From a virus, in the IMG/VR virus record IMGVR_UViG_3300036780_000414, positions 1 to 64,000 of that record: a stretch of 64,000 nucleotides of DNA. One strand, 5' to 3'. Below, piece by piece: positions 47,091-54,468 of the stretch; within the stretch, counting starts at the first letter, position 1; each line of letters begins with the position of its first letter. The translations under genes and the position numbers were made by a program. The notes beneath the pieces are model-generated. The model was not told where the DNA came from, ran no database searches, and saw only the letters and a program-made list of their open reading frames with translations.

Positions 47091-48919
47091 CGCCTCACCC
47101 TCTCTCTAACATCAGTGTACCACACACATGTAAGCAGTAGCGGGTGGCCGGGCGGTTCCTTTGAGCACCTGGTCACCCTGCACGGCGCCGCCCGGTAGCT
47201 GAACGCCTGCCCGTGGCCCGGTAACGACCTGACGGCAGGTGCCGCCTGACTCGCGAGGAAGAACACGTCAGCGGCCCGTATCCCCGTGCCGTCCTCGGTC
47301 ACCAGGTTGTTGCTCCGCAAGGTTGACAGGTAAGAGCCGAAGGTGCTGCCCACCGGGTTGATGCCGGCGAGGGTCGCCAGGTCGGAACGGGAAACTGGTT
47401 CCGGGTAGCGTTCCAGCAGGCAATCGAGCATCCCCCGCGCCCCGGCCTTGAGGACGCTGCGCCAGCGGGCGCGGATCTCCTCGGGCCTCGGCGGCGCGGC
47501 GTCCGCTGCGGCACCTGCGGCCGCCAGCCCGTCAGCCGTGATCACCACGAACACGCCGTCCTGGACGACCAAGCCGTTCATCCGCAGCGCCGAGAGATAG
47601 GAGCCGAAGGTGCTGCCGGACCCCTTGATGCCGGCAAGGGCGGCGAGCTGGCCACGGGTCATCTTCAGCGGGTGATGCCGTGCAAGCTGTTCGAGCATGT
47701 CCCGCGCGCCTGCCTTCAGCGCCCTCGAACCGCCGGCCGGCACCGGCCGGGCCACTTCACCATGCGACGGCTCCACAGCCTGGCGCTGCGGCTGCACGGT
47801 TACCGGCGGCTTGGCGGCCCGGCTGAGCGCCAGTTCGACGCTCCCCGCAATATCCCGCAGGCCAGTGATGGCCTGCTCAAGCGCAGCGATGTCACCGGCT
47901 GTCAGGACGGGCACCTCAACGCGCTCCGGTTCGCGGTGGCTAGCCTGGGCCAGCTGCGCGCGCAGCGTAGCGACTTCCCGGCGGAGGCTAGCAGCCGGGT
48001 CGTCGGGGACGCCGCCCTGTTGCAGCAGCACCGCCATCCGCTCAAGGTCTGCGGGGTTCACCGGCGCGAACCGGCGCGGCGTGACAGCCTGCTCGCCGAC
48101 CTTCGGCGTAGCTGAGGAGTCGAACGTGCTGCGAGGGCGGACCTGGATCTTCCGCATGACTTCCAGCCAGCCCGGCGACCACACCCACGCTGTTCCTACG
48201 GGCAGCGACGGCAGGGAGTCCTTCAGCTCCCTCGCGTCCTCGTCGCTGGCGTGCAGCCGGATCCACTCGTCTATCGCGGCGACGTCGAGCTTGCCGAGCA
48301 GCCGCATCGCGATCAGTACCTCCACCTGCGAGCGGATCGCGGAGTGCAGCTGAGCAGGGCGCAGGGTGATGCTCGTTGAGCCGATGCCGGGCTTGCGGCC
48401 GCGCAGCACGATGTCCTCATAGGCGCCGAGCAGCCGGGGGTCACGCTCACCGGCCTGGCTGGCGAAGCGGTCTGCCTCGTCTATGACCAGGTGCAGCGGT
48501 TCCCGGTTCGCGCGGAACAGGCGCTCCATGAAATCGGTGGCGAACTTCCGCTGCTGCGTCTTCGACATCAGGAACATGTCCAGGACGACAGGTAGCCGCT
48601 CAGATGCCACCAGGTCCGCGACGGCTGTTCCCGACCTCGGGTCAAGTGGCAAGTCGGCGTGCTCACCGCCGAGGATCGTCACCGGCAGCCCTGGCCCCTG
48701 CCCGTCAGCGGAGGACCGCAGGCCCCACCAGGAGCCCATCGGGTCAAGCACGCACGCGGGCAGGCCCGCGCCGATCAGCTCCTCAACCAGGACTGACGCA
48801 GTAGCGGTCTTCCCGCTGCCGCGCTTGCCGAAGATCAGGAACGTCTCGGTTACCGCGTCGATCGGCAATGCGAGGTCGCCTGCGATCCGCAGGTCACTAG
48901 CTGCGGGCGCGGCTGGCAT
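47087..48919 (-). CDS. HerA/VirD4-type ATPase with two C-terminal winged-helix repeats
   Basis: 610 residues from ATG at 48919 (GGAGGAAGCAG upstream); an ATG nine codons earlier lacks this. Walker A GKRGSGKT (31-38), Walker B LHLVIDEAD (142-150), and GRKPGIGSTSITLRPAQLHS (~174-193), the HerA/FtsK-superfamily pattern. Residues ~280-390 are helical and Pro/Arg-rich. Two repeats of ~57 residues at ~398-455 (LKAGARDMLEQLARHHPLKM...) and ~488-546 (LKAGARGMLDCLLERYPEPV...) each end FGSYLS-LR-N-LV, like winged-helix DNA-binding units. HerA-family proteins are hexameric DNA translocases. The last 20 codons read through a promoter element. Coupled to an RHH and an HNH gene. Confidence 0.82.
   Translation of the reverse strand: MPAAPAASDLRIAGDLALPIDAVTETFLIFGKRGSGKTATASVLVEELIGAGLPACVLDPMGSWWGLRSSADGQGPGLPVTILGGEHADLPLDPRSGTAVADLVASERLPVVLDMFLMSKTQQRKFATDFMERLFRANREPLHLVIDEADRFASQAGERDPRLLGAYEDIVLRGRKPGIGSTSITLRPAQLHSAIRSQVEVLIAMRLLGKLDVAAIDEWIRLHASDEDARELKDSLPSLPVGTAWVWSPGWLEVMRKIQVRPRSTFDSSATPKVGEQAVTPRRFAPVNPADLERMAVLLQQGGVPDDPAASLRREVATLRAQLAQASHREPERVEVPVLTAGDIAALEQAITGLRDIAGSVELALSRAAKPPVTVQPQRQAVEPSHGEVARPVPAGGSRALKAGARDMLEQLARHHPLKMTRGQLAALAGIKGSGSTFGSYLSALRMNGLVVQDGVFVVITADGLAAAGAAADAAPPRPEEIRARWRSVLKAGARGMLDCLLERYPEPVSRSDLATLAGINPVGSTFGSYLSTLRSNNLVTEDGTGIRAADVFFLASQAAPAVRSLPGHGQAFSYRAAPCRVTRCSKEPPGHPLLLTCVWYTDVRERVRR
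47114..47140 (-). promoter_or_regulatory. Leftward promoter element embedded in coding DNA
   Basis: On the - strand TACATGTG-TGTGG-TACACT, then GATGTTA and GAGAGAGGG. The element lies within the last codons of the HerA-like gene and serves the gene starting at 47090; the predicted leader is about 15 bases. Confidence 0.7.
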
Positions 48920-49091
48920 CTGCTTCCTCCTCAACAGCCCTGGCAACGGCCTCCTGCTCGTTGCAGTACACGGTCACCAGGTCAACGGCGACTTCACTCA
49001 TGCTCTTGCCGTTCCTCGCGGTGGCGGCCTTGAACCGCCTGCGCAGGTCGTCTGGGAAGCTACTGATCTCCAGCTTGTTCGGCCTGTCCAT
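48897..49091 (-). CDS. Ribbon-helix-helix DNA-binding protein
   Basis: 64 residues, ATG after GAGAGGAGAGGG. N-terminal strand NKLEISSFPDDLRRRFKAAT followed by ARNGKSMSEVAVDLVTVYCN, the strand-helix-helix pattern of Arc/CopG proteins, which bind operators as dimers of dimers. Overlaps the HerA-like gene (23 bases) and the HNH gene (32 bases). Could autoregulate this operon. Confidence 0.75.
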   Translation of the reverse strand: MDRPNKLEISSFPDDLRRRFKAATARNGKSMSEVAVDLVTVYCNEQEAVARAVEEEADASRARS

Positions 49092-49452
49092 CTGCCCTCT
49101 CCTCTCCCGTGATCCGGTAGTCCGCCGTCAGCAGCACCATCCCGAGCCGCCAGTGCCGCACGGGGATCTCCTCCGGGGGGCGCTTGTCGTACTTGCTGAT
49201 GATCCAGCCGTTCTCGCGGGCGGTGCCGCTGCGCTGGTGCACGAAACCGTGGCACCACTCGTTGCCGTCAGCGTCGTGCAGGTTGTTGCCGAAGCCGCAT
49301 AGCGTGATCCGGTTCGGGCACGCGTTGGTGCCGTGGCCGCCGCCGAGCCGGTGGTGGCAGTTGCTCGGCACGCCGCTGGTGATGACCCGGCCGCAGCGGA
49401 AGCACCTGCCCTCGTCACGCACCAGCACCAGCTGCCCGATGCTGCTCACCAC
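49060..49452 (-). CDS. HNH endonuclease
   Basis: 130 residues from GTG. Cys17/Cys20 (CFRCG), NCHHRLGGGH (His33/His34), Asn47 in NRITLCG, and EWCHGFVHQR give the HNH/beta-beta-alpha metal fold with structural zinc. After it a helical tail (ARENGWIISKYDKRPPEEIP, WRLGMVLLTADYRITGEE). HNH enzymes make nicks or breaks; here the operon context is RHH plus HerA-type ATPase rather than terminase. Confidence 0.82.
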   Translation of the reverse strand: MVSSIGQLVLVRDEGRCFRCGRVITSGVPSNCHHRLGGGHGTNACPNRITLCGFGNNLHDADGNEWCHGFVHQRSGTARENGWIISKYDKRPPEEIPVRHWRLGMVLLTADYRITGEERADGQAEQAGDQ

Positions 49453-49477
49453 GTGTACCGCTGCGGTGCGGGCGGCG

Positions 49478-49759
49478 TCACGGCTTCACCGTCGCCCGGT
49501 CAGCTAGCGCGCCCCGGCCGTCCGGGGTCAGCTCCCACAGCCACGCGCTGGAATGACCGGGGCGTGAGGACTGGCACAGGCCGGCGAACGCGGCGTCGGT
49601 GAGCAGCCGGTAGACGAACCTGTTGTCCAGCGTGACCGTGGCCTGGCTGAGCCCGGCCGTGATCACCCTTGCGGAGAAGCGGTGCGGCGGTGTCGCGGCG
49701 ATGTAGCGCAGCACCGGCCACGTGTAGTCGCTCAGCGTCTCCAGGCTCACAGTCTCCAT
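49478..49759 (-). CDS. Winged-helix-like protein
   Basis: 93 residues. Pattern WPVLRYIAATPPHRFSARVI, LDNRFVYRLLTDAAFAGLCQ, SAWLWELTPDGRGALADRAT is a winged-helix-like arrangement (DNA binding of the MarR/PadR kind). Lies directly upstream of the HNH gene and overlaps the DUF6221 gene by 13 bases. Confidence 0.6.
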   Translation of the reverse strand: METVSLETLSDYTWPVLRYIAATPPHRFSARVITAGLSQATVTLDNRFVYRLLTDAAFAGLCQSSRPGHSSAWLWELTPDGRGALADRATVKP

Positions 49760-50244
49760 CCCTCCTGATAGCCCGGATGGTCGTCCCAGATCGCGGCGAT
49801 CCAGTGATAGAGCGTGGAAGAGGTCACCGGCCTGATTTCCCCTGCCTCCTCCATCCGGCCGATCACCTCCACCTGCATCAGCAGGGCCTCAGCCACGCGG
49901 ACCATGCGGTCAGGGTCATTGAGCAGGATGTGCCGGGCGTCTTCCGGGCGCACCGGCTCAACCGTGTCGATAACCAGGTGGGGCATCAGCGCGGTGGCGG
50001 TGGGGTATTCCTCGATGCTGCGCAGGCTTGTCCGCCAGTCATCGCAGTGGAACAGCATCCGCCCGCCAGCACCGCCGTAAACGTCCGTGTCCAGGTTGAG
50101 CGCCACGTCATCGGCGGTGCACTCCCACCGCCAGTGCTCGGGCTTGACCGTGGCCTGGTCACCGTCGCCGCTGGCCGCCATCGCCGCCTGCTTAATCTCC
50201 GCTAGGCGCGCCCTGATGAACTCGCTGACGGTCGTCACGGGCAC
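49747..50244 (-). CDS. DUF6221 family protein
   Basis: 165 residues from GTG. The N-terminal VSEFIRARLAEIKQAAMAAS, the central DARHILLNDPDRMVRVAEAL and the C-terminal WIAAIWDDHPGYQEGWRL are the marks of DUF6221, common in actinobacteria and their phages. Function unknown; overlaps the upstream gene by ten bases. Confidence 0.72.
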   Translation of the reverse strand: MPVTTVSEFIRARLAEIKQAAMAASGDGDQATVKPEHWRWECTADDVALNLDTDVYGGAGGRMLFHCDDWRTSLRSIEEYPTATALMPHLVIDTVEPVRPEDARHILLNDPDRMVRVAEALLMQVEVIGRMEEAGEIRPVTSSTLYHWIAAIWDDHPGYQEGWRL

Positions 50245-50573
50245 TCCTGAACTGGGAGTACAGGAACGGCGCCAACCCAGGTGGCCGGGTCACCGATACC
50301 TGTGGGTACCCAGTTCGGGCACCAGCCCCCATGCCCGCCGTTGCCGCTCGCACCGCAGTACCCGCACGTCAGGTCACCGCTGCCCAGGCCGCCGGCACCG
50401 CCGGCGCCGAAGGTGATCCCGACAGCCGCCAGGAGCGCCAGCTGCCGCCCGGTGGGGATGCCGTCTGCGGCGGCCTCCTCGCACCAGGTGCGGATCAGAG
50501 TCTTCATCTCAGCTGCGTGATGGCCGTTCGCGGCCCAGTCGGCCACCAGTGCGGCCAGGTCACGGGTCGTCAT
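50235..50573 (-). CDS. Small protein with Gly-rich zinc-knuckle-like part
   Basis: 112 residues, ATGA overlap with the upstream gene. Helical N-terminal half (AALVADWAANGHHAAEMKTL), then a Gly-rich stretch with LTCGYCGASGNGGHGGWCPN, a possible CCHC site. Function unknown. Confidence 0.63.
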   Translation of the reverse strand: MTTRDLAALVADWAANGHHAAEMKTLIRTWCEEAAADGIPTGRQLALLAAVGITFGAGGAGGLGSGDLTCGYCGASGNGGHGGWCPNWVPTGIGDPATWVGAVPVLPVQECP

Positions 50574-50851
50574 GGGATGTCCTCGAATTCCACGCTGTAC
50601 GCGGTCAGGGGCCGGTTCGGTTTCCCGTCGCCGCGCAGCGGCCGGGTCGCGGATACCTTCCGCCAGGTCTCGTACGCGGCGATCATCGACGGGAAGCGGA
50701 TCGCCTCCGCCCGGCTGGCCACCCAGCGGGCCATGCCGACACCGCCGGCGTACTCCAGGTTGAACTCAGCGAGGTACCGGCCAACCGGGGACCGGCCGTC
50801 CCCGCGCATGACGTTCGGGCCGGCCCCCGCGCACTTCATGACGACGCTCAC
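50570..50851 (-). CDS. Small protein, unknown
   Basis: 93 residues from GTG overlapping the RecT stop (GTGA), so it is made together with RecT. Contains GRYLAEFNLEYAGGVGMARW and RPLRGDGKPNRPLTAYSVEF. Basic centre. No family recognised. Confidence 0.63.
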   Translation of the reverse strand: MSVVMKCAGAGPNVMRGDGRSPVGRYLAEFNLEYAGGVGMARWVASRAEAIRFPSMIAAYETWRKVSATRPLRGDGKPNRPLTAYSVEFEDIP

Positions 50852-51786
50852 CGCTGCCCGCTGTCCTCTCCCGGCTGCCCGCTCGGCTCGGGTACGGCGC
50901 GGATCACCGGGGCTGTGTCGTCGTCTTCAGCAGCCCCGATCGCGGCGGCCCCGCTGCCCACGGGGATCGGGTCGGCCTGCGCGGTGGCCAGCGCGTGAGC
51001 CATCTCGTACTGGTACTCAGTCGAGTGCGGGACCTGCCCGTACAGGCGGCGGATGGAGGTCTTCCGCCACATCATGTGGGTGTCCTTGCCTTCCTGTGGC
51101 CAGTTCGGACCCCAGAACTCGAACGTCTTCGCCCTGGCCCGGTAGGACAGCACGTCGTCTACGCCCAGGACGGCCGGCTGACTGTGGCCGCCGCCGGCCA
51201 TCGCGGCGAACGACCAGACGCCGGTCAGGAACTCGCGTTCCTTCGCGCCGCCCAGGCCGACTTGCCCGTACTCGTTGGCCGGGACGACGTGCTTCGGTAG
51301 GTCCTCACCGGGTGCCCAGTTGAACTTGTCGCCCCTGCGGACCACATAGCAGCTCACGGCGGTGACCTGCCCGGTGCGGTACACCATGTCGAGCATGCCC
51401 TTGTAGCCGACGATTCCGCTGATCGAGTAGGTGCCCTTGTCCGGGTTCGGCTGCCCGCCGACCTTGTCCCGGCCGTCCTTGAACGGGACGAAGTAGAAGT
51501 GCTCGGTGCCCGGCACCAGGCCGAGGCGGGCGCACTCGCTGAGCTGGTCGAAGAACGTCTCCGGGTGCTGCCACAGCGCCATCTGAAGGTTGACGCTGCC
51601 GCGCCGGATCGCCGCGATGCCCAGCTCAACGAACCGCTCGGCGTCGACGTGGCTCGGGGCCACCTTGGCGAACCAGCCGCCGTGCTTGCGGATCTTCGCC
51701 TCGGTCAGCTCCATGGCCTTGGCCAGTTCGCCCTCACGGTGAGTCTGACGGTGAGTGGCGACTTGTCCGCGGATTGTCGGTGGCAT
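50848..51786 (-). CDS. recT: RecT-like single-strand annealing protein
   Basis: 312 residues, strong ribosome site AAGGAGGAAAGC. Typical RecT features: RRGSVNLQMALWQHPETFFD, CARLGLVPGTEHFYFVPF, YSISGIVGYKGMLDMVYRTG, and a C-terminal MMWRKTSIRRLYGQVPHSTE. RecT anneals complementary strands in phage recombination together with a 5'-3' exonuclease; the YqaJ-type gene at 53112 is the likely partner. Acidic disordered C-terminus is usual. Confidence 0.92.
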   Translation of the reverse strand: MPPTIRGQVATHRQTHREGELAKAMELTEAKIRKHGGWFAKVAPSHVDAERFVELGIAAIRRGSVNLQMALWQHPETFFDQLSECARLGLVPGTEHFYFVPFKDGRDKVGGQPNPDKGTYSISGIVGYKGMLDMVYRTGQVTAVSCYVVRRGDKFNWAPGEDLPKHVVPANEYGQVGLGGAKEREFLTGVWSFAAMAGGGHSQPAVLGVDDVLSYRARAKTFEFWGPNWPQEGKDTHMMWRKTSIRRLYGQVPHSTEYQYEMAHALATAQADPIPVGSGAAAIGAAEDDDTAPVIRAVPEPSGQPGEDSGQR

Positions 51787-52022
51787 TAGCTTTCCTCCTT
51801 GTCACCCGCGCCGCTTGCCGGCGCGGGTTGCTGCTGCGCGCGCCACGTCTTCATGCGCGCGGTGTGCGGGTGGTGGGGGACGAACGGCAGGTTGTTGTAC
51901 CTGCTGCGTCCCCGGCACCACACGCCGGGGTGGGCACCGCAGTACAGGCAGCGCACCGTCCGGGTGGCTGCCTCCTCGTCGTCGCGGCGCTGCTGCTGGC
52001 CTGGTGTCCGCTGCGGGGTCAC
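51786..52022 (-). CDS. Small zinc-finger protein
   Basis: 78 residues from GTG (GTGA overlap upstream; one-base overlap with recT downstream). Cys25/Cys28 (CLYCGAHPGVWC, third Cys36) and the His group FVPHHPHTAR resemble a small actinobacterial zinc-finger type with C-x2-C...C...H. Lies between recombination genes, so an accessory to RecT/YqaJ is possible. Confidence 0.68.
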   Translation of the reverse strand: MTPQRTPGQQQRRDDEEAATRTVRCLYCGAHPGVWCRGRSRYNNLPFVPHHPHTARMKTWRAQQQPAPASGAGDKEES

Positions 52023-52237
52023 AGTGCCGGCGTCCCGTCTTCCACGGGTACCAGCACGATGCCGTCAGCCATGAGCTTGACGGGGCTGCTCAGCAGGTAC
52101 GTGGTCATCAGCGTCTGCTCCTCGCGGCTGGCCATCGCCAGTGCCACGCCCAGTTCCTTGAGGGCCAGGTCCAGCACCGCCACCTTCTGGCTTATGGTCA
52201 GGTCATGCTCGTGCTCCAGGTCACCGAGCCGCACCAT
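52019..52237 (-). CDS. Small protein, paralogue of 52221-52490
   Basis: 72 residues. ATG at 52237 was chosen because the paralogue starts at the equivalent place (MVRLGDLEHEHDLT vs VRLDKMREEGLT); both then have LDLALKELGVALAM / LTLAINDLGIMMGL and end VLVPVEDGT / VMVPVPDGD. Tandem duplicate; function unknown. Confidence 0.65.
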   Translation of the reverse strand: MVRLGDLEHEHDLTISQKVAVLDLALKELGVALAMASREEQTLMTTYLLSSPVKLMADGIVLVPVEDGTPAL

Positions 52238-52490
52238 GCGGATCACTCGTGCTCGCCTCCTCGGCCTTGTCGGGCTCGTCACCGTCCGGCACGGGCACCA
52301 TGACGTTGCCGTCGTGGTCGAACCGGACCATGCCGCCGTGGTCGGCGTACACGCGCGGGGCGCGGCTGCCGTGGATGACCTGGAGGCCCATCATGATGCC
52401 CAGGTCGTTGATCGCCAGGGTGAGTGCGCTGAGCATCTGGTCGGTGGTCAGCCCTTCCTCGCGCATCTTGTCGAGCCGCACGTACCTCAT
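52221..52490 (-). CDS. Small protein, paralogue of 52019-52237
   Basis: 89 residues from the ATG overlapping the upstream stop (ATGA). Helical first half and a short beta hairpin with RFDHDGNVMVPVPDGD, then a disordered acidic end. See the paralogue for the alignment. The two copies overlap by 17 bases. Confidence 0.66.
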   Translation of the reverse strand: MRYVRLDKMREEGLTTDQMLSALTLAINDLGIMMGLQVIHGSRAPRVYADHGGMVRFDHDGNVMVPVPDGDEPDKAEEASTSDPHGAAR

Positions 52491-52789
52491 GCCAGCCCCT
52501 CAATCGGGTGCTGGTGGTAGAAGCTGACCTTCAGCCCGCACACGTCGCAGCCGCCGCCGTAAGACACCGTGATAAGGCCGGTGTCCGCACCCCGGATCTC
52601 GTAGTCCTCGCGGAACGTCAGCGCGCCAGGGTGCTGTGCGGCGGCCTGCCTGGATTTCTCCAGCAGGGCCAGGTACTCAGCCTGCGACACCCGGCCGTAA
52701 GCCTCAGCGGCTTCGTCCGTCGCGGCGTCTGCCTTGGCCGTGGCCAGCGCCGCGCAGCGGGGGCACTTCGCCCAGTTATTCGCGCTCAT
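52487..52789 (-). CDS. Zinc-ribbon-like protein
   Basis: 100 residues from ATG at 52789 (one-base overlap upstream). NNWAKCPRCAALATAKADAA at the start and GGGCDVCGLKVSFYHQH near the end supply two CxxC pairs for one ribbon; the middle is a long helix (AYGRVSQAEYLALLEKSRQA). Function unknown. Confidence 0.66.
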   Translation of the reverse strand: MSANNWAKCPRCAALATAKADAATDEAAEAYGRVSQAEYLALLEKSRQAAAQHPGALTFREDYEIRGADTGLITVSYGGGCDVCGLKVSFYHQHPIEGLA

Positions 52790-53115
52790 CACCACTCCTG
52801 CACGTGGGGGATCGTCATGGACGGCAGCGCGTGCGCGTACACGCTGAAGTGCCGCTTCGCGTCCTGCTGCGGCATGCCGAGCCCGACCTTGACGCTGGTG
52901 ATCCCGCCGCCGGTCTTCCACGCCACGTAGCGGGCCGCGAGTACCCGAGCGTCATCGAAGCGTGCCTCGTGCGCGCCCCCGTACCAAGACGCCTTCGCCA
53001 CGCGGCGCAGGAACTCGCGCAGGTCAGCTTCCGGGTCCGACTCGTGGAACAGGTGCACCACCGCGCACTCAAGCCCGGAGGCGTCATGGAACGCGACTGT
53101 GGCGTCCGGTGTCAT
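52789..53115 (-). CDS. Protein of unknown function
   Basis: 108 residues from the ATG overlapping the YqaJ stop (ATGA). Contains VVHLFHESDPEADLREFLRR, GAHEARFDDARVLAARYVAW and GITSVKVGLGMPQQDAKRHF. Coupled to the exonuclease gene, so a recombination accessory is possible; no family recognised. Confidence 0.63.
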   Translation of the reverse strand: MTPDATVAFHDASGLECAVVHLFHESDPEADLREFLRRVAKASWYGGAHEARFDDARVLAARYVAWKTGGGITSVKVGLGMPQQDAKRHFSVYAHALPSMTIPHVQEW

Positions 53116-54215
53116 GACCGGCCCAGGTTCATCCACCGGCGGCCGGGGGTCCACTTGTCCACCGGGGTCTTCCGCTCCAGTGACCGCGCCAGCGCCGGCT
53201 TCGTCTTGCGCAGCTGCTCCACGTCGATCGTGGACATGTCGTAGGTGCTGCGGGACATGACGGTCACGTCCTGGCCCTCACGCTCAGGGTCAGGGAAGGT
53301 GATCTTCTGCGCGCCGGCGGCCTTCGCGCCCAGCATGTTCTGGAGCTTCCCGTAGCGCTCCTCGGCGGCTTTCATCCGCAGGTACGCGGAGCGCAGGCGG
53401 GTGGCGTCGGTCTTGGTGGCCCGGTAGGTGCGGCCTTCTTCCAGCGGGTGCAGGGTGCGCAGTGCGCGGCCGGTCTCCGGGGTCCAGTCCAGGTCCGGCG
53501 GGTCATCGTTGTCGAGGCGCTCCAGGAACAGCGCGGCCTCCTTGACCATGAACTGGATGTCGGCCTCGGCGTCGTCGGTGCGGCTGACCACGTACAGCTC
53601 GGTCTTGTCCTGGCCCATGAACGTGACCGGCACGTGCACCATGTCGCCGCCCCAGATGGCCATCTGCCAGTACGCCTGGCACTTGTAGTGGTCGGGGATC
53701 TCGTCGGTGTACGGCTCACCCCAGACCTGCTCGCCGGTCGCGGGGTCGCTGTGGCTGAGCGCGGTCTTCACCTCGGCGGGCGTCATGCGGGCGCGCAGGC
53801 CGGCGATGTCATCCGCCTGCCCGTCTCCGGCCAGCGCCTTGAGGTAATCCTCCTTGTGCGGCCCGGCGACCTCGCGGCTGACGGTGAAGCGGTCGTAGGT
53901 GGCGGTCATCCACGGGCAGTGCTCATCGCGGTACAGGCCGCCGGGTAGCACCAGCAGGTCAGGGCGGAGGTCCGCGAGGTCTTCGGCTACCAGGTCTTCC
54001 CACCGCCTGCCGCGCCGCATGTGCCGGTTCTCGCCTTCGAGCCGCAGCCCGGTCTTCTTCTGGACGAACAGGCTGAACGGGTTGCCGTGGCTCTTGGGTG
54101 CGAGGCCGAGCAGCACGGCGATCTCCGACGCGCCGATGCTGGACTCCCGGTACTCGTGCCACTCGTCCGGGTTGCGGGTGATCTCGTCTGCTGTCATGAG
54201 CAGCTTGGCTGGCAT
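53112..54215 (-). CDS. YqaJ-like exonuclease, partner of RecT
   Basis: 367 residues; ATG chosen after GAGAGAGGGGCGC; two upstream in-frame ATGs lie in the operator-like region. YqaJ/lambda-Exo-like signature: SSIGASEIAVLLGLAPKSHG, MRRGRRWEDLVAEDLADLRP (Glu), WMTATYDRF (Asp), and HYKCQAYWQMAIWGGDMVHV, the usual motif III helix. Expected to make 3' single strands for RecT annealing. The canonical E-x-K reads AEVKTAL near residue 155. C-terminal ~80 residues are helical and basic. Confidence 0.85.
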   Translation of the reverse strand: MPAKLLMTADEITRNPDEWHEYRESSIGASEIAVLLGLAPKSHGNPFSLFVQKKTGLRLEGENRHMRRGRRWEDLVAEDLADLRPDLLVLPGGLYRDEHCPWMTATYDRFTVSREVAGPHKEDYLKALAGDGQADDIAGLRARMTPAEVKTALSHSDPATGEQVWGEPYTDEIPDHYKCQAYWQMAIWGGDMVHVPVTFMGQDKTELYVVSRTDDAEADIQFMVKEAALFLERLDNDDPPDLDWTPETGRALRTLHPLEEGRTYRATKTDATRLRSAYLRMKAAEERYGKLQNMLGAKAAGAQKITFPDPEREGQDVTVMSRSTYDMSTIDVEQLRKTKPALARSLERKTPVDKWTPGRRWMNLGRS

Positions 54216-54238
54216 GTGCGCCCCTCTCTCGGGTGGGG

Positions 54239-54394
54239 TCATGGTTTGCATGTAACCAGTACTTTACATGGAACCACTGACATTCGTGGTTTCCGTGGCT
54301 GGTGTGTTGCGGGGGCTGCGGGTGGCACCTGGCAGCAGGTGCGGTTATGCTTGGCGGCAGGGTTCTGCACTGGTGGTCTCGTTGCGGCGGGCAT
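54239..54394 (-). CDS. Small Pro/Cys-containing protein upstream of the exonuclease
   Basis: 51 residues, start MPAATRPPVQNPAAKHNRTC, with GAGAGAGGGAGAAGCACC directly before the ATG. Basic, Pro-rich, four Cys. Its last codons run through the CATGTAA dyad at 54249. The start signal is as good as for long genes here, but composition is low complexity, so it may be a leader rather than a protein gene. Confidence 0.45.
   Translation of the reverse strand: MPAATRPPVQNPAAKHNRTCCQVPPAAPATHQPRKPRMSVVPCKVLVTCKP
54249..54270 (-). promoter_or_regulatory. Operator-like dyad upstream of the exonuclease
   Basis: CATGTAA (54249-54255) and TTACATG (54264-54270) are exact inverted 7-mers separated by eight bases, 34 bases before the exonuclease start. 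The half-site shares CATGT with the box of the leftward promoters. Confidence 0.5.
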
Positions 54395-54417
54395 GGTGCT
54401 TCTCCCTCTCTCAAGCG

Positions 54418-54453
54418 GAAGCCCCGCCAGGGTTCACACGCCTGGCGGGGCTG
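54418..54453 (-). terminator. GC-rich hairpin terminator
   Basis: GCCCCGCCAGG (54421-54431) pairs perfectly with CCTGGCGGGGC (54441-54451). On the - strand it follows the secreted/membrane protein gene at 54469 and is followed by TTCCGCTTG. Confidence 0.75.
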
Positions 54454-54468
54454 ATGCCGTTCCGGGGG

